From the NCBI GenBank assembly GCA_002794775.1, contig NBAY01000049.1:186001-250000 (forward strand): a stretch of DNA of 64,000 bases. Direction: 5' to 3'. The translations under genes and the position numbers were made by a program. Positions 1-13,396 of the stretch are shown in pieces (within the stretch, counting starts at the first letter, position 1; each line of letters begins with the position of its first letter). A model generated the notes under the pieces. It was not told the DNA's origin. It searched no databases and was given only the letters and a program-made list of their open reading frames with translations. Origin of the DNA: Porodaedalea pini. Lineage: Eukaryota; Basidiomycota; Agaricomycetes; Hymenochaetales; Hymenochaetaceae.

Positions 1-1850
1 GTCTACACATGGACCCCAGGCGCCACCAGGCTTCAGGCGCCCATACAATGCAGTTGCAATCACAAGTCGCGCAGATGCTGTGATTTCCTGTCCCGAACTG
101 AAGTTCATTCATCTACTGCCTCGACCAGCTAAACTTGTTCGGCAGGCTATACCTCATTGTGCTAAGCCGAGCGAGCTATGAAGAGCACCTGGTTCTGCCC
201 AGTGATTCGTCTCGAATTCGATGCTGTAAGTATCTTTGCTTCTGATTGTAATCGACTTCAAGGCGTCTGATCTAAATTTCAGAAGTACTGGACAGCTTTC
301 CGAGCTTGGAGTCGATGCTCTTCCAAGAGAGTATGGAGCCCATTAAGGGGTCTTTCGCTGCGCGCAAAGCTCCCATGGTGGCCAAGCAGCCCGGGCTTGA
401 TTAGAGACCCACGAACTCGACACTGAGTCGGGCCGCTGCAACATCTGTGCATGATTCTCATTCGAAACGCCGCTCTCGAGGGAAGAGCTGATATTCCTCT
501 ATCGTAAAACAAAGTTACAACGTGTCAGCCTCGAGCTTCACTTCGTGACGATTTGGCGAATCATTGGCTCCCGCTTTTTGAGGTCGTGCTTTGCGCTCGA
601 TGACAAACTCATGTTTCAGAGAGAGTTCTGCGTGATCCCATGCAGAACTCGTGCACTTGGGCGGCATGCAATCGACCTTTAGATGGCACGTGGCCGAATC
701 TTTATTGAGGCCTTTGGATTACGGGCGTTTGAAGGCGGCGGGCCTGTAATCCATTCAGTGGATTAAATTTCTAGATCTGCATTTTGAAGTCCTTAATTAC
801 TTTGGCACTTAAAGTTCTCGACTTTCGGAGTGGCGTACTTGTTCGGCTACCGAGGATCCATCCACAGTGCCATCATCCCTCGATAATTTTACTGTCCGAA
901 GCCGACCAAGTTCCACATGGGTACGTCCATGTCCATCACTCGCTTGCTACACTCTGTTTCAAAGTGCAAACGATACTTAGCAAGTCTTTTAGGTTTTGTC
1001 TTACCATCAGGTTCACATCTCGACTAGAAGTGAAGTCAGCGCACATCTCGGTCTGCAACTTTGCCTTTGCCTTTATATTGCTTCAAACCGTCTTTGACTT
1101 GTGACCTTATGGAGGAGGGCTCGTGCGCTGCACGAGGCGGGGCGCGCCTTCAATACAGTAGGCGTTCCGTTTCCGATTCTAGACTTCTCTAAGCCATGAT
1201 TCCGTTCTGCGAGTGAAGAATCATTATCTTTCTAATCCCGAACGTCATGGCCAGTGTGCAGAGTGGTCGCTGCCAAAAACCTTGTGTAATCTCAAAGTCT
1301 GAACACCTTGCAATGTAATCTGCCTGGATGATTGAAGCACTGTCCACGACTGGTCAAATTTCAGGAAGCCGTTACGGCATGACTTCTGGCCATACTATCT
1401 CCTCTTGAACTCTGTCCTCCAAAGGAAGGCTTCGCAAGGTTCAGTTGCCATCTGTGGAACAGATCTCCCACCCGAATACACTTCCTCGACAGTAATGTGA
1501 ATCTCGATCAATGATAATCGAGAAGAACCAATTCATTCCAGCGCATTTGCTTACGTTCTACGCCGATGGTTCAGTACCGTCCAGCATCATCAGGCGTAGT
1601 CTAATAAAAGCGGATGGACGCTGCTCGCTTTTGGACACCTTCTGTGCTTCGCCAGTTTATACCTTTCCTTCCGAGGGTTTAGTTCGGAGTATGGTGCGGC
1701 TGTTCCGTTGCGCTGTCTGGAGGCTTGCGGGGTCAGATAACGTGGAAAATCGAAGTGCGATGAGCTCCTTCTCTGATTCTTTTGCAAATACTATATCACC
1801 GGTACCCTTAGCTCATTTCGTCCTACGCCTCAAGGAACCCCCGCTCTCCA
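1..1850. other. No supported gene
   Basis: I see no convincing gene here. Open frames are short, have no recognisable motif, and do not join across plausible introns. The right end is the upstream region of the DUF6534-like gene starting at 1851. It could hold a decayed gene that I cannot recognise. Confidence 0.5.
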
Positions 1851-3922
1851 ATGGCTACCACAACCCCTACTACTCTCCATCTCGACTTGTCTGGCACTTT
1901 TGGTGTCGTCTTCTGGGGTATGTCGGTGTTATGTTGGACTATGCGCAGTATTAATCATTATTTTATCCTTAGCCTTCGTTGTATCGACAGTGTAAGTTAT
2001 CGATCTACCCGAATTTCAAAAGATGCAGAGCACTCATGAGCTTCTTGCGATTCACTAGTCTCTTTGGTGTTTCTGTGGTCCAAGGCTACTTCTATTTCAC
2101 GCACAATAATGATCATCGAAGCTTGAGATTTTTTGTGAGTTCTGCCGGGTTAAATCGTGGAAACTCTTTCCGTCTTTTAATACTCTTATTTTCAGGTGGC
2201 CTGCATGCTGTACGCTTTCGTTCTCATGAGTTGAAGGTACTCTGACACTTTTGCGTTGTCAACCTTCAGAGTTCTCGACTTCACGACGACCGCATTGTCG
2301 TCACAATCTCTGTATGATTATTTGGTATGTCCCTGCGCGACTCATTACCTTTTTCCCGTTATGTACTCATAAGATACTATTTCATAGATTGTCAACTTTG
2401 GGAATCCTTCCGCTCTTTTATACATGACAAAGTTGGAGATTTTGTTTTATATTCTGTTTTCCCGAGCTCATGAGTTTTCTAGACCTTACATTGTCGAATA
2501 CTTTATTACCGCTGTCGTTACTCTTGGGTAAGCATGCCAATCTTGCTATAGACAGTTCCCTCACGGTGCATGTAGCTCCCAATTATTTTATGCTAGTCGT
2601 ATTCATATCGGTTCGTCATCGTGAACTTGAGGCCTTCGGTCGATCTGAATTAGCGTCTCCGTCCAGCCGACAAGAATTCTGCTCGCTACGGCATTCCCGT
2701 CATTATCGTGAGTGCCATTGTGATTCTTATGTCAAGTAGCTCGGCTGATATATGTTAAATTACAGTGCATATTAGCTTTTGCAGCCTTCGGTGATTTATA
2801 TTCAGTATAATGTTTTTGTGAAAATTTGTATTCATTCTCCACTTGTTTTTAGGCATGGCTATCGGTACGTGACAAATACTGCTAATGCATGACTTACTTA
2901 GTCTGGATACGCGTTCCAGGCGCAACTATTGAGCTATTTCGCATTGATCGCCTGATCACAGGGCTGGAAGGGAAGACGATGATGGTACGTGTGCATTATT
3001 ATCATGAGGTTTTGTTCTCATGTGTACACCTTCGCGTGGAATCAGGCTCTTGCTGGCCTCAACACTAGCTTAGCAGCGACCTGTGATATTGTGGCAACGC
3101 TTTCGATGTGTATCTTCCTCGCATCCCAGAGATCGGTTTACAAACAGTGAGCCGATCCGTGTTCTCGTCTGCGGCACTCTCTAAAGTTAAGCTGCAGGAC
3201 AAGGACGATCATATCGTTCTTACTGTTCATCAGCATCAACCGTGGTGTACTCGTCGCTATTGCTCAGCTTGGCTTCTTGACCTCCTACTTAGCCGCGCCC
3301 TCCAAAATATACTGGTAATAACCTCATACCGCTATCGTCTTCTTGTCCACATTTTTATATGTCTTCTAGGATGCCGTTCCATCTGAGCGTCAGCAAGCTT
3401 CATGTGAACACGCTACGTGAGTTCCTGTCCGTTCTTTTTTATTATTACTTCATATGTCTAACTCCGTCTGTAGTTGCAATGTGCGTCCGCAGGTATCCAG
3501 TTCCAAAGGTCGACTAACGTCCTTCTTCAGGCTGAATTCCCGTCTGAGCCTCCGTGCTAAGACGGAAGTCACACAGGTCAGGTTCAGCAAGGACTGTACT
3601 ACTTTCAATACGGAGTTCGGGCGAGACCTGCCAAGGTCGCCCTCCGCCAAGGGCAGCCTCAGGCTGTCGGGAATGGCGTACGAGCTCGGCAGTCTTTCCA
3701 AGGCCGCGGTCAGTCTTATCCATTGTCATATACTCAGCGTTCTATTGTGCTGACTTGCGTTCTGGCCAGGGTCGCCGCGACTCGAGTCCGACGACGCTGG
3801 CTAGTCCGGCCAGCAAGTTCACTGCTGATGACCGGAGCGTCATGACCTATGGAGATGACCGAGCGATGCCAACGTTCGCACATCCCCGTGCGCATGAGGA
3901 CGATTCCTCGAGCGTTGTATGA
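1851..3922 (+). CDS. DUF6534-like multi-pass membrane protein
   Basis: Fungal membrane protein of the large, functionally uncharacterised DUF6534-type family of mushrooms. The first exon opens with MATTTPTTLHLDLSGTFGVV, the usual start of the family. Later exons carry IVNFGNPSALLYMTK (near 2390), a helix with INRGVLVAIAQLGFLTSYL (near 3235), MPFHLSVSKLHVNTL (near 3370) and LNSRLSLRAKTEV (near 3530), all typical family blocks in the right order. Seven or so hydrophobic segments are spread over many small exons. The cytosolic tail is polar and ends in DDSSSVV. The last intron (about 3711-3769) joins SKAA to GRRDSSPTT in phase and gives the stop at 3920-3922. A related gene lies at 10694-12617 on the other strand. 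Exon limits between 1915 and 3050 are uncertain. No function is known to me. Confidence 0.75.
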
Positions 3923-4537
3923 TCTCTCTTGTCTTGCTATGATTTTTTGAGAAAAAGAAAAGTAAAGGGAAAAGGTGAAGAAAAAAAAAACTAAAAGCGT
4001 GTCACTCCTTTGCAGATATATGTGTACGGACTCGCTCTTGTTGCGCTCGATTTAGTCCAAGTATTCTTTAGTGTCATCGAATAACATGTACTCAGAACAA
4101 ATATTAATTTGTACTTTTCTTGTTAACCCGTCACATGGCAGATTGCTCCTTGTATCAAAGGAAATATTATATTCGGGCGAAGCGTTGCTCCGGAGTAGAT
4201 GGACATAATAACGCAGACATGGCACAACATCGAAACAGCACTACCTTGGCTATAGTACAAAATAGAAGGAGATAGATAGGAGTAAGTAGTGTGTTAACAG
4301 GACAATATTCCTCTCCACCTCGGCGCATCCACAGACCATACATTATAGAAAAATAATAGACGATTCTCGACAATATCTGCCAGCCCTTCCTCAATTCTTT
4401 CTCGATGAGATTGAGGCGGGAACATATCATCTACCCTTCATTTCTACCAGCATATATTACCACATTCACTTCCGCACAGGCCGAACCAAGAGAGGCAGAT
4501 TATCTGCGGGCTCTGGTCACATGAAAAGTCAGTCAGA
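3923..4537. other. Convergent intergenic region
   Basis: This is the shared 3' region of two converging genes, the DUF6534-like gene on + and the P450 on -. It is AT-rich with short A-runs near 3984. I see no further gene. Confidence 0.6.
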
Positions 4538-6873
4538 TCAGATCATTCCAAGTATATATAGAAGAGGCGTACTCATGGTCACAGCGGCCGTCGGATGCGC
4601 CTTCTGTCCAGAATACGCAGGTGCAAACTCGAAGTTCGCTATGATTATACTGATACAAGATAACATCGGTCTCATGATCGACGAGCAATGCCACGGTAAT
4701 GGAAATGTGTACGTACGCTAGGACAGCCTTCATCTCCACGATGGCCATGGTCTTCCCGATACAGTGATGCGGGCCAGCGATGAAGGTCTGGAATGAATGC
4801 GTCGGATGGTACGCCGGTGCTTCAGAGAGCTTGGCCCAGCGCTCGGGGCGGAATCTACCCCAACCAAGATGAGCATTCAGCGCAATGGCATGGAAGTAAG
4901 AGTATTGACGTACGCTTCCGCGTCCTCGCCCCAGAAACCCTTGTACGTGTTGATGACCCGAATCTACGCACAAATGTCACTGTGGAGTAAGAAACAGATA
5001 TAACACTGGGAGGAAAGGAAGATGTATACAGCGATGTAGAGGAGGGTACCCTTTGGGACATAAATTCCGTCGATATAGTCGCTCTCTCCAGCCTGACGTA
5101 TCGTCATAGGTACAGGCGGGAATACTCGAAGGCTCTCCATACTATTGATCCGTTTTCTTGTCAGCCTGCGGTGAATCATTGAGAAAGCGTAGACAGTTGA
5201 TACATACACGACGTGCTCCAGATACTCCATTCCCTTCAAGGTGCGGAAATCGGGAGTCGCGTTCTCCGCGAGGACGGGCGTGACCTCTTCACGAAGCTTA
5301 GTCTGGATATCGGGATGCGTGGCAAGGAGCCAGAGTGTCTAAGGGAAGGCGTGAGGGCTTCCTTACTCAGTATTGAAAATAGAGATACAAACCCAGGCGA
5401 GACCAGATGCCGTAGTTTCGTGGCCCGCGCCCAAGAAGGTCAACTATCGATGCAACGCTCTTTCAACATACAGCGAAGAGAAAAGAAAACCACGAACCAC
5501 TTGCTCCATCATCATCGCATCGGTCATCTTATACCCAGGTCCCTTGCTGGCCTCGCGCATCCGAGACTGCATCAGCAAGCTCATTACATCCTTCTTCCCA
5601 GATAGCGTGCTGTCGCTCGCCGCGACTGCCGCGGCATCCGCATTCCTCTCCGTAATGATCGATGCGGATACGCGTTTGATGCGGCGCATGGAGTCGACCA
5701 TGACGCTAGCCGGCACGAGAGGCCCCCACTTCGCGAGCCAGTGGCGATGGTTGTACAGCCAATCCGAGCTCAGGAGGGAGGGCATGCCTGGGACGGACAC
5801 GAGAGCAACGAGCAGCGCGGAGACCGTCCCTGCAATCGGTGTGTTACTGCGAGTAGGTATATAGGAGGAGAGGGGTCGCGGGTCTTGCTTACCGCTCTGC
5901 AGATCTATTAGTCTGTGGTAAGCATCTGCAAGCTCATTTTCCGGGTTGTGCAGACTGTCGGATTCGTAGCCGAAGGCAGTCAGGCAGATGATGTCGAGAG
6001 TCACTTTGCTCACTGTAGGGACAATTTAGCTACGTACTCGCAGCTTGATGACAGGCTACGACTTACTCCAGTCATACATGTAAAATACATTTCCCGAGCC
6101 GTCCTTGATCTGGCCTTTGAGGATATCGACCAAACTAGCAGAAGATATCATATTCAGAAAAGATAGCGCAAAAAGAGGAAACCTACTCGTATAAAGGTTT
6201 ATAATACATGTCCGTTTCTTCCGAGAGAAAAATCGAATCACTTGTCTCGTGCGAAACAAAATAAATATAAGACTTACGAGCAGTCAGGCTCGGGATCGAG
6301 AAAGCAGGGTTCATCGCACGGCGCATCATACGATGTTCATCACCCGTGACAGTCAACAGCCCGTATCCAGCAGTGAGGCCCAATATGTTCCTCATGAAAC
6401 TAGGCTATGCACCGTAATGAGCTTGTGAGCTTTATCAATTCAACCGTGCGTTGGTTGCTCATTGCTCACCCTGGGATAGTCGACCCAGTCCGTAACGAGC
6501 ACCTTCTGCATCGCAACGGGACTCAAAAACATGAGTCGCTGGATGCCAAGAGGCCCAACAGCGCGTACGACGGTCCCGTAGAGCTTGGCCCATTCTCGCT
6601 GAAGTACGCCGGCTTCTGCACGCATGATCCCAGGAAACTCCCCGTAGAGGACATAACGCCAGGATAAAAGCGATCCTCTCGGTCCCGGAGCCTTCCGCAA
6701 GGGAGAAAGAACGTATGGGTACAGCAGAAGCCGGTAGACAGCCGCCAAGGGTACCAGCGCTGCGACGAAAGACGTTCAGTTTCTCGTTCCTCTTCGTCCA
6801 ATTGCAGATACTTACCTGCAACGACGATCCCGACAGTTTTTACATTTAAATCCATCTGGAGTATGCCCTGCAT
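4538..6873 (-). CDS. Cytochrome P450 monooxygenase
   Basis: Heme-thiolate monooxygenase, expected in the ER membrane with a reductase partner. The N-terminus (MDLNVKTVGIVVAG) is a short hydrophobic anchor followed by a Pro/Gly hinge (KAPGPRGS). Along the protein come the MRRAMNPAF block of the B/C region, an I-helix with AGHETTASGL (near 5410), the K-helix ExxR as ESLR followed by VFPPVPMTIR, FRPERW, and the heme loop FIAGPHHCIGK (near 4780), whose Cys is the axial ligand. After MKAVLA an intron of about 67 bases leads to a last exon reading IIANFEFAPAYSGQ and ending GMI-stop at 4538-4540. At least eight introns are present. All catalytic signatures are intact, so it looks functional. The start could also be the second Met at 6855. 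Substrate and CYP family cannot be assigned by eye. Confidence 0.88.
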
Positions 6874-7111
6874 CGCGAGCTAATTTATCAGAAGTTCCAA
6901 AATCCGCTAGTTGAGTTGAAAGGATGGTGACTGCAGAAAGCGAGTCTTAGCGTCTTGTGGAATCAAACCATGCAGGTTATAATCAAACGCAGGACAGACG
7001 CACGTGTTTCTCGGTAAAGGATGCCAGTTTCATTGTTTCTAGTTTGAAGATTTTTGTTCATCACGATGATGATGACCAGTTTTCGTCGCATTTTTTCTTG
7101 TTTGATCATTT

Positions 7112-7173
<62 letters not shown>

Positions 7174-8072
7174 CATTTTTTTTCGTTAATCCTTAGTATC
7201 ATTGTCAGTGAAAGTTTGCGATCATCATGAGACTAGTATGTAGTACTAGCATTTTCGGGACATCATACCGGAAATATCTACAGCCTATAGGAGATGGCCG
7301 CTTGGAAACGTCCGAAATGAATTTCTTTATATGGCGTCCCTTCTCATAAAATATCTCATCAGATCAGTGGCTTGTAACCCAACAGTTCTTCCAGTCTGAT
7401 TTGCAGGTAAATTTGGTTCATGCAATCTTTACTGCACTGATGAGCGAAAGACAGTGGCTAGGTAATCCCACAGGGAATCTGAAGACTAGAAGCCCGTACC
7501 GAATGGATAAAACTGTTCCTATCCGAATACAGTATGCTTTTTTGTACGGGTTGACAGTTTTCCAGGAGTACCTGTATCTGTCGTCGTTGAACGAACTGGG
7601 CAGTGACCTGGAACTGAAGCTATGACCAGTATGATGGGAGCCAGTGTAGAGAAATAGGGCGATTCGATCGACGCGCCACTGATCAACCTTCTTTCTCTGC
7701 ACAAATTTAACACTCGCTGCTAGACCAAAAACTGTGCAAAAACCTCGACGATTTAGAGTAAGACGGATGGTGCTTTGAGCTCAACCGCCTGCAGGCCATA
7801 GCATGCTGTGCGCAACATCTAAGGCCAGATTTACTTAATAAAGCTCGGCCCCTTTACATGCACTGCTCGCAGCAAGCAACTGCCTCCGAGAGCTTGCACG
7901 TGAAATCCTGACTCATAAAGTCACGATCGGTGACCGGCGCTTTCATCCCTTTCTTGTTTTCGGCTCACTTCGACACTGCTTGGACAGTCTCTACCGATAA
8001 AGCACCTCGTCTGAATATGGATCGACAAGATGGTGGCTCACTGGGAGACAGCCTTTGTACTGACACCCTCAC
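6874..8072. other. Divergent intergenic region
   Basis: This is the upstream region shared by the P450 (-) and the MYND gene (+). It contains a 60-base T tract, listed separately. Open frames here are short and motif-free. I see no gene. Confidence 0.55.
7114..7173. repeat. Poly-T tract, 60 bases
   Basis: An uninterrupted run of about 60 T, followed by CA and a further eight T. It lies roughly 240 bases upstream of the P450 start. The exact length is likely to vary between reads or isolates. Confidence 0.9.
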
Positions 8073-10447
8073 ATGTATCCTGCGTGCTATCTGTGCTTGG
8101 ACTTGGACGGAACACGGCTTTTCAAAGCAAAGACAGAGTAAGTCCACAGGATGGCCCCGTATGCCCTAACCTGGTGTCTTGCTAAATATTCTTCACTTTT
8201 CCGGCGTGTCTATCAACACCCAACGACCTAGATTGCCACATATCAGTAGTTCTGAGAGACGTTTCCTTGCAACTAGACTGGAGCGGGTGAGTCGACATTG
8301 AAAATTTTTCCTGAGTCCATTCTGATTAGATCCAGAATATTCGGTTCGCGGAACTTGGCTCGCTCGTTCACTTGGAAGCACTTCTAGCTATAACTGACCA
8401 AGAAAACCGAGACCTTCCACATGAACTTCGCCTCAAGGCTCTTAGACTGTTCTGCTCAGGCTTCGAGCCCGAAGAACGGCTAACTGAGCTGCTACCTGCC
8501 CGCCAGGAGGCCTATATTATGTTCTGCATCGAAGGGGTCATCGTATACTCATGTCTCGAATACATCCTCAACGATGATGACGACAATGTCAAAGCTGAAA
8601 TCGGTTCGCTTATCGCGCAGAATTGGCCAGAGACATTTCGGTGGATCAAGTTCTTATATGAGGTGCAAGTCTTGGAATGCACTGAGAAGAGAGCTAGGCA
8701 TATCAAGATATCTCTGGCGAACCTTTTCACGGCAGTCTCTTCCTACGTCTACCACCTCTCTGACATCGTCTCATCTGACGAAGCGCTTTCTGTTATCACC
8801 ATGCTTTGGATTGAAAATTCAAATAAGCCAGAGCCCCTGTCGCAGGCTTTGCATGCATCTTTCTTCGTTGGAGAATGGAACGAAGGTCGCGTGGAGCTTA
8901 TGGAGAAATTTATTTCCCAGCCACCCCGAATCGCAAAGATCGCAACGACCCGACTTCGTCATGCGGTAGAGGCAAACAAGCCCGAATACGAAGTTTGCCT
9001 CTGCCTGGATATCATGCATATCCTCATCCTGGAAGGCTCTCCCGCGCTAGGAAAAGAGTTCGTTCGGTACCGCTGCATCTCCATCCTCCTATCCATTGCG
9101 GACAAATATGCATCTGTAAGCGACGGCGGACCGCTTTCCGGGAATGCAGTGTCTAGATGCCTCCAAAGCGTTGGGTGTATTCTTGAAGGCGTGACCAGGG
9201 TCCCATGGCTCAAGGCAGCTCTCGAAGAAGGCCTTCTGAAGGTTCTTATCAAGTCTAGTAGAATGATTCGTTCTGAAGAGGACATAGTATATCTTGCTGT
9301 CAGAGGTTTTTTCGATTCCATTATTCCGATGTACCTCGTTTATAGTCCAAGTGGACCAGCGATCCTGGAGGCTGTTTCAAACTGCTTAAACGACGCGGAT
9401 TGCTCAGAAGCGTTGGCAACTACTCTCTACAGCGGAAATCTTGGAAGTGAATGGATTGCATGCGAAGAGCTTATTTTAGACAGATCAGTCACTCGTCAAC
9501 TGATTCTCCTGAAGCGGCGACTCAAGGTCATTTCCTGCGAAAGGGTACGCAGCCAATCTTTGTTTCGAATCGAGCACACATTAAAATGTTGTCTCTTAGA
9601 GCGAATGCGGAGTGACGTGCCTCAGAACTACATTCAAGAAATGCGCGGGATGCCGTGAAGCACCGTATTGCTCGGAGACGTGCCACAGGTTGGATTGGAA
9701 GACGCATAAACGAGATTGCAGAGCTAGTCGCGAATACAGATGTACGCAGTCTTTTCCGCTTCTTGTGATTCCCCAAACTAAGCTTGAGATGCCCTTGCTT
9801 TAGCTTTGATGGCTAAAGAGGGTGTATGTCGCTTCCGGGAGTGGTTTCTGTACAATATCGCATGCTGCGACATCCAGCGTCATGCCGTCGGACTTCAGAA
9901 ACTCGTTTCAGAGAAGCTCAAGGACATAGCTCCGAACCAACTCGGGATTCGCGTTAACTACACATCTTATACCATTGAGTTCGACGTGGTCGATGCGACA
10001 AAGGTGTTCGAGATCAACGAGCCAGAAGGAGTGACAGAGTCAACAACAAGAATTGCTCCGCGTGTAACCTGGAAGGAAGACGTCATTGATACAGAGACGT
10101 CAATTGTGCTCTTCGTGCACACCGTATCCAAAAGCGGCGAAGGCCTGTTCCTGCAATTCCGGGCACCCGGAAACTTGCTCGAGGTTGATGCGGTTCCCAG
10201 AAGGGGCGGACCGACGAGAGCTTGTGACGAGCTCGGGAACCCTGTCGAGGCGTCGTTTGGCGAGATTGATGATCTTGTGCAGCGTGTCAGAGACGCGTCG
10301 AAATCTGACTTCGAAGGTCTGGATGGCTCCGTTGCGCGGTTCCGCTGGAACGAGGAGCTTATTCGATCGGTTGTAGCAAGCCATTTGGAGGTCGAAGACG
10401 TTCAAGGTTTGCATATTGGAGGCGAGGCTTACATCTCCGAGATATAG
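8073..10447 (+). CDS. MYND zinc-finger protein with helical-repeat body
   Basis: Member of the large basidiomycete family that combines a long alpha-helical region with a MYND zinc finger. Such fingers usually bind proline-rich partners. I chose the ATG at 8073 because its exon (8073-8137, reading MYPACYLCLDLDGTRLFKAK) splices in phase to exon 2 at 8232 (LPHISSSERRFLATRLER) and then to 8330 (IQNIRFAELGSLVHLEAL). The long exon to about 9545 is helical and HEAT/armadillo-like. The MYND finger spans about 9600-9720 and reads C-GVTC ... KKCAGCREAPYCSETCH ... HKRDC, with all the Cys/His pairs of a CxxC-YCSxxCH-HxxxC finger. A last intron (about 9742-9804) joins to the C-terminal 210 residues, which I do not recognise. 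The protein is about 730 residues and has no obvious break. Confidence 0.82.
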
Positions 10448-10693
10448 ACTATACACGACGCATACTAGTACTGTACGAAAGCTTGTATAGTAGACTCTTG
10501 TTTCGCAAGCAAATATAATCCAGACCAGAGGCAACAAGTATTCCATCCTCATGCGACCTCCTCTCTTTCTAAAGCCAGATTAATTGCAGTCTCGATCCCC
10601 TGAGCAGATTCTGGCTGGCCTAGCCCATCATACTTCGCTGAACTGATAGCACTCTAGGAGTCGGACCAAATTCGCAAAACTGTGAGTATGCTT
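10448..10693. other. Short convergent intergenic gap
   Basis: 3' region between the MYND gene on + and the second DUF6534-like gene on -. I see nothing in it. Confidence 0.5.
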
Positions 10694-12617
10694 TCATTTT
10701 AATTCCAAGGATAAGATCAGACTTGCCTCATCCTTATCAAATGAATATTCTCCGGCCTTGAATGCCTCCGCAGACACGTCGCAAGCAGACAGCCATTGCT
10801 TGGATATCGGCAATTTCGAGGAACCTATGGAACGTCGAAATCTGCAGCTGTTTGCACTGACCGATTGTAGTTGTTCCGTTCTATGTTTCGAGCGAACGCT
10901 TGATCGTGAGTTCAGCCTTTTAATATACAGTAATAAGCAAGGGTCCTGTTAGTAGAGAATCATGGACATACATCGCTACTAAGTATCATTCAGTAAAAGT
11001 CAAATTAGGAGCACGGCGTGTACTCACGCATAGTGTTGACATGAAGCTTGCTCAGATTCAAGTGGAACGGTACCCTGAAATTCAATGAGGAATGAAAGAA
11101 ACATCATTTAGCTGACTAGATATCTTGACTTTTTTCAGAGTACATACCAGTACAGCTTCGATGACGATGAACCAAAGAACGTAGCTAACAAACCAACCTG
11201 GGCGACTGCTACGAGAAAACCCCGACCCACAGCAAAGAATACCACAGACAGCAGAAGAGGCCTTATCCTATACGGATGTTAGTCTTCGAGTGGAGCCAAT
11301 ATCAGGTTGATAACTGTATCTCACTCCTTATGTGAAGCACCATGAGACGTCAGGAACGCAAGCAACGAAATAGTGGAAGTTATGTCGCATGCAGCTGCAA
11401 ACCCATTTGCCAGTGCTATGGGTATCTATGAAACACTTGTCGATTAGCTTGGACCTCCGTAAGTAAATCTAGCAAATCCAACCTGCACTGTCTCTTCGTG
11501 AAGCTTTGCTATTTCCCTGCCTATTACAATTAGTTCATGTAGTTGAGCTATGTACAAATGAGAAGCAGTGGATTTCAGTTCACGTTCCGAAAATAACTGC
11601 GCATGAGAAATGCCCACAGATCGCCGAAGCTATCCGCAAAGAATCAGAAAATTAGATGGATCACTCGCTAATGAAGTGGATTAGTAGTTTTTGAGGCTTA
11701 CCGAAAGACACAACAGCAAGCAGCCCCTGCGCAGGCGTTAAACCATGCGAAATTATGACACAACAATAACTGATGACCCACGATGATAGCTGAGACCCAG
11801 CATAGCTTCGAGTATCTAGTAACTGCTGTAAGTCAGCCAAAGGCAACATTAGAGTTGTAAGGTAATAGAGAATGCACCTAGAAATATGCGGCTTGCATAA
11901 AACATCTGGGACCTGGAAGTTACTGAGCATAAACGAAAATACACTGATAGAACTGTTTACCCCAGAGTAACAACCGACGTGATGAAAAACTCTGCAAGGA
12001 ATGGTCTGACAGTGACTCCATTATCGTACGTCATTCAAGCATCGGCTGGTGTACATACTTCGTCATGTATGAGAGAGCGGTGGGATTTCCGTAGTTAACG
12101 ATCTAACGCACACGAATTAGGGACCGTAGCGTATACTTTCTACTAGTCACGCTCTCACCAGGTAATAATTAACCGATTGCGCTGCTAATGCTGTTGTCGA
12201 AAAGTCCATAATCCTAGAGGAGACTTCCCTTCAAACTGGAGCTTTCCAGAGAAATTCTAAGAGGATCTCACATCATGGTCACCACCTTGTCTTTAGTCAG
12301 ACATTTACTAGCTGTCTGCAATAAAAGAGTAAGAAGACTTACGAAGACTCGAAGGCTGAGAGTATCATTGTTACATATGAAGTACGTGTAACTTTGAGTT
12401 ATGGAAATGCCGGAGCAATTGTTGTCATTTATCAGTCATAAACACGCACTGGAGCAGAGAAAAAACTGTACGTTATTGCGACCACAAATCCTGGGAGAAG
12501 GAGCAATGCAATCAGCTTGAGGTCTCGTTGCATACAATGCGAACTTGTATTACCCCAGAAAACCACACCAAACGTGCTGGATAAGTCAAGCTGGAGGACA
12601 CCTGCCATGGTCGACAT
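10694..12617 (-). CDS. Second DUF6534-like membrane protein
   Basis: Paralogue of the gene at 1851-3922, on the opposite strand. Exon 1 begins MSTMAGVLQLDLSSTFGVVF at 12617. Further blocks in order are ITQSYTYFICNNDTLSLRVF (near 12360), IVNYGNPTALSYMTK (near 12080), IPIALANGFAAACDITSTIS (near 11410), the helix with VGRGFLVAVAQVGLLATFFG (near 11200), VPFHLNLSKLHVNTM (near 11060) and LNSRSSVRSKH (near 10900). The tail ends EASLILSLELK with the stop at 10694-10696. Every family block seen in the first gene is present in the same order, so the gene seems intact. It has many introns of 45-70 bases. The middle exons (11600-12050) are less certain. Function is unknown. Confidence 0.7.
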
Positions 12618-13396
12618 CCTGAGATCCCAAAGAGAGCTGTGTCACGACTCGGGGAAACGAAGAACATACTCTCTATTATAAGCCCAGCAACTCGCGCCAC
12701 TATCCACGGACTGTCAAACGGTCCTTCCTTCAAGTCTGCCTCTTGATGGTGGCTCCTGGGGAATACGCCGTGCTAGTCTGCGCTTTGAAGATAAGGAGAG
12801 GAAATCACTTCGTGCATCTGTGAGCTGTCAGACGATACGGTATAGTCCTTTCGTGTTAGCTCATGCGTTTCAGAGATGTCCCAAGCTAATGAGTCGAATT
12901 TTCCAGGCGAATGCTTGACGATCCCGCTCTTGGTGCGCAGGCGTCTTGCTGCAGATATAAAAATGGTATCGCTTGCGTATCACCGACAGTTCTGAGATTT
13001 GGTGATGCACTTGAGTGCCGTCAAGGCCTGTGGCTTGAATCTCCGATTCCTATTGCAGAGGTATAGGTAAACTATATCACCGCGTGGGGCGTGCAGGACG
13101 CCGGGAAGCGCGAAAAAGCTGGGTAAGAAGATCTACGAGTCAATGGTGAAACACAGTCCTTGAATGAAGATTAGACGCTTTACCAGCATTATAAAAGGTG
13201 ATCTCTGAAGGTGAGATAACGCATTGTTTGCAATGTCGTCCTGTTCTAGGCGCAGCATTAACACAAAAGAGCAGCGTAATAGAACACTTGCATTATACAA
13301 GGATACAACGTATAGGATTAGTACAGGTTTGAGCGTGTAGAATGTCGATGCCTGATGAAACGCAACGCTTGATACACAGTGACACCACCCTCTCAT
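12618..13396. other. Intergenic region
   Basis: About 780 bases between the start of the DUF6534-like gene and the 3' end of the sugar porter, both on -. I see no supported coding sequence. Confidence 0.5.

Noticed and set aside
784..1104. Open frame of 106 codons on +
   Set aside because: No motif, no splice partners, and no codon-bias signal.
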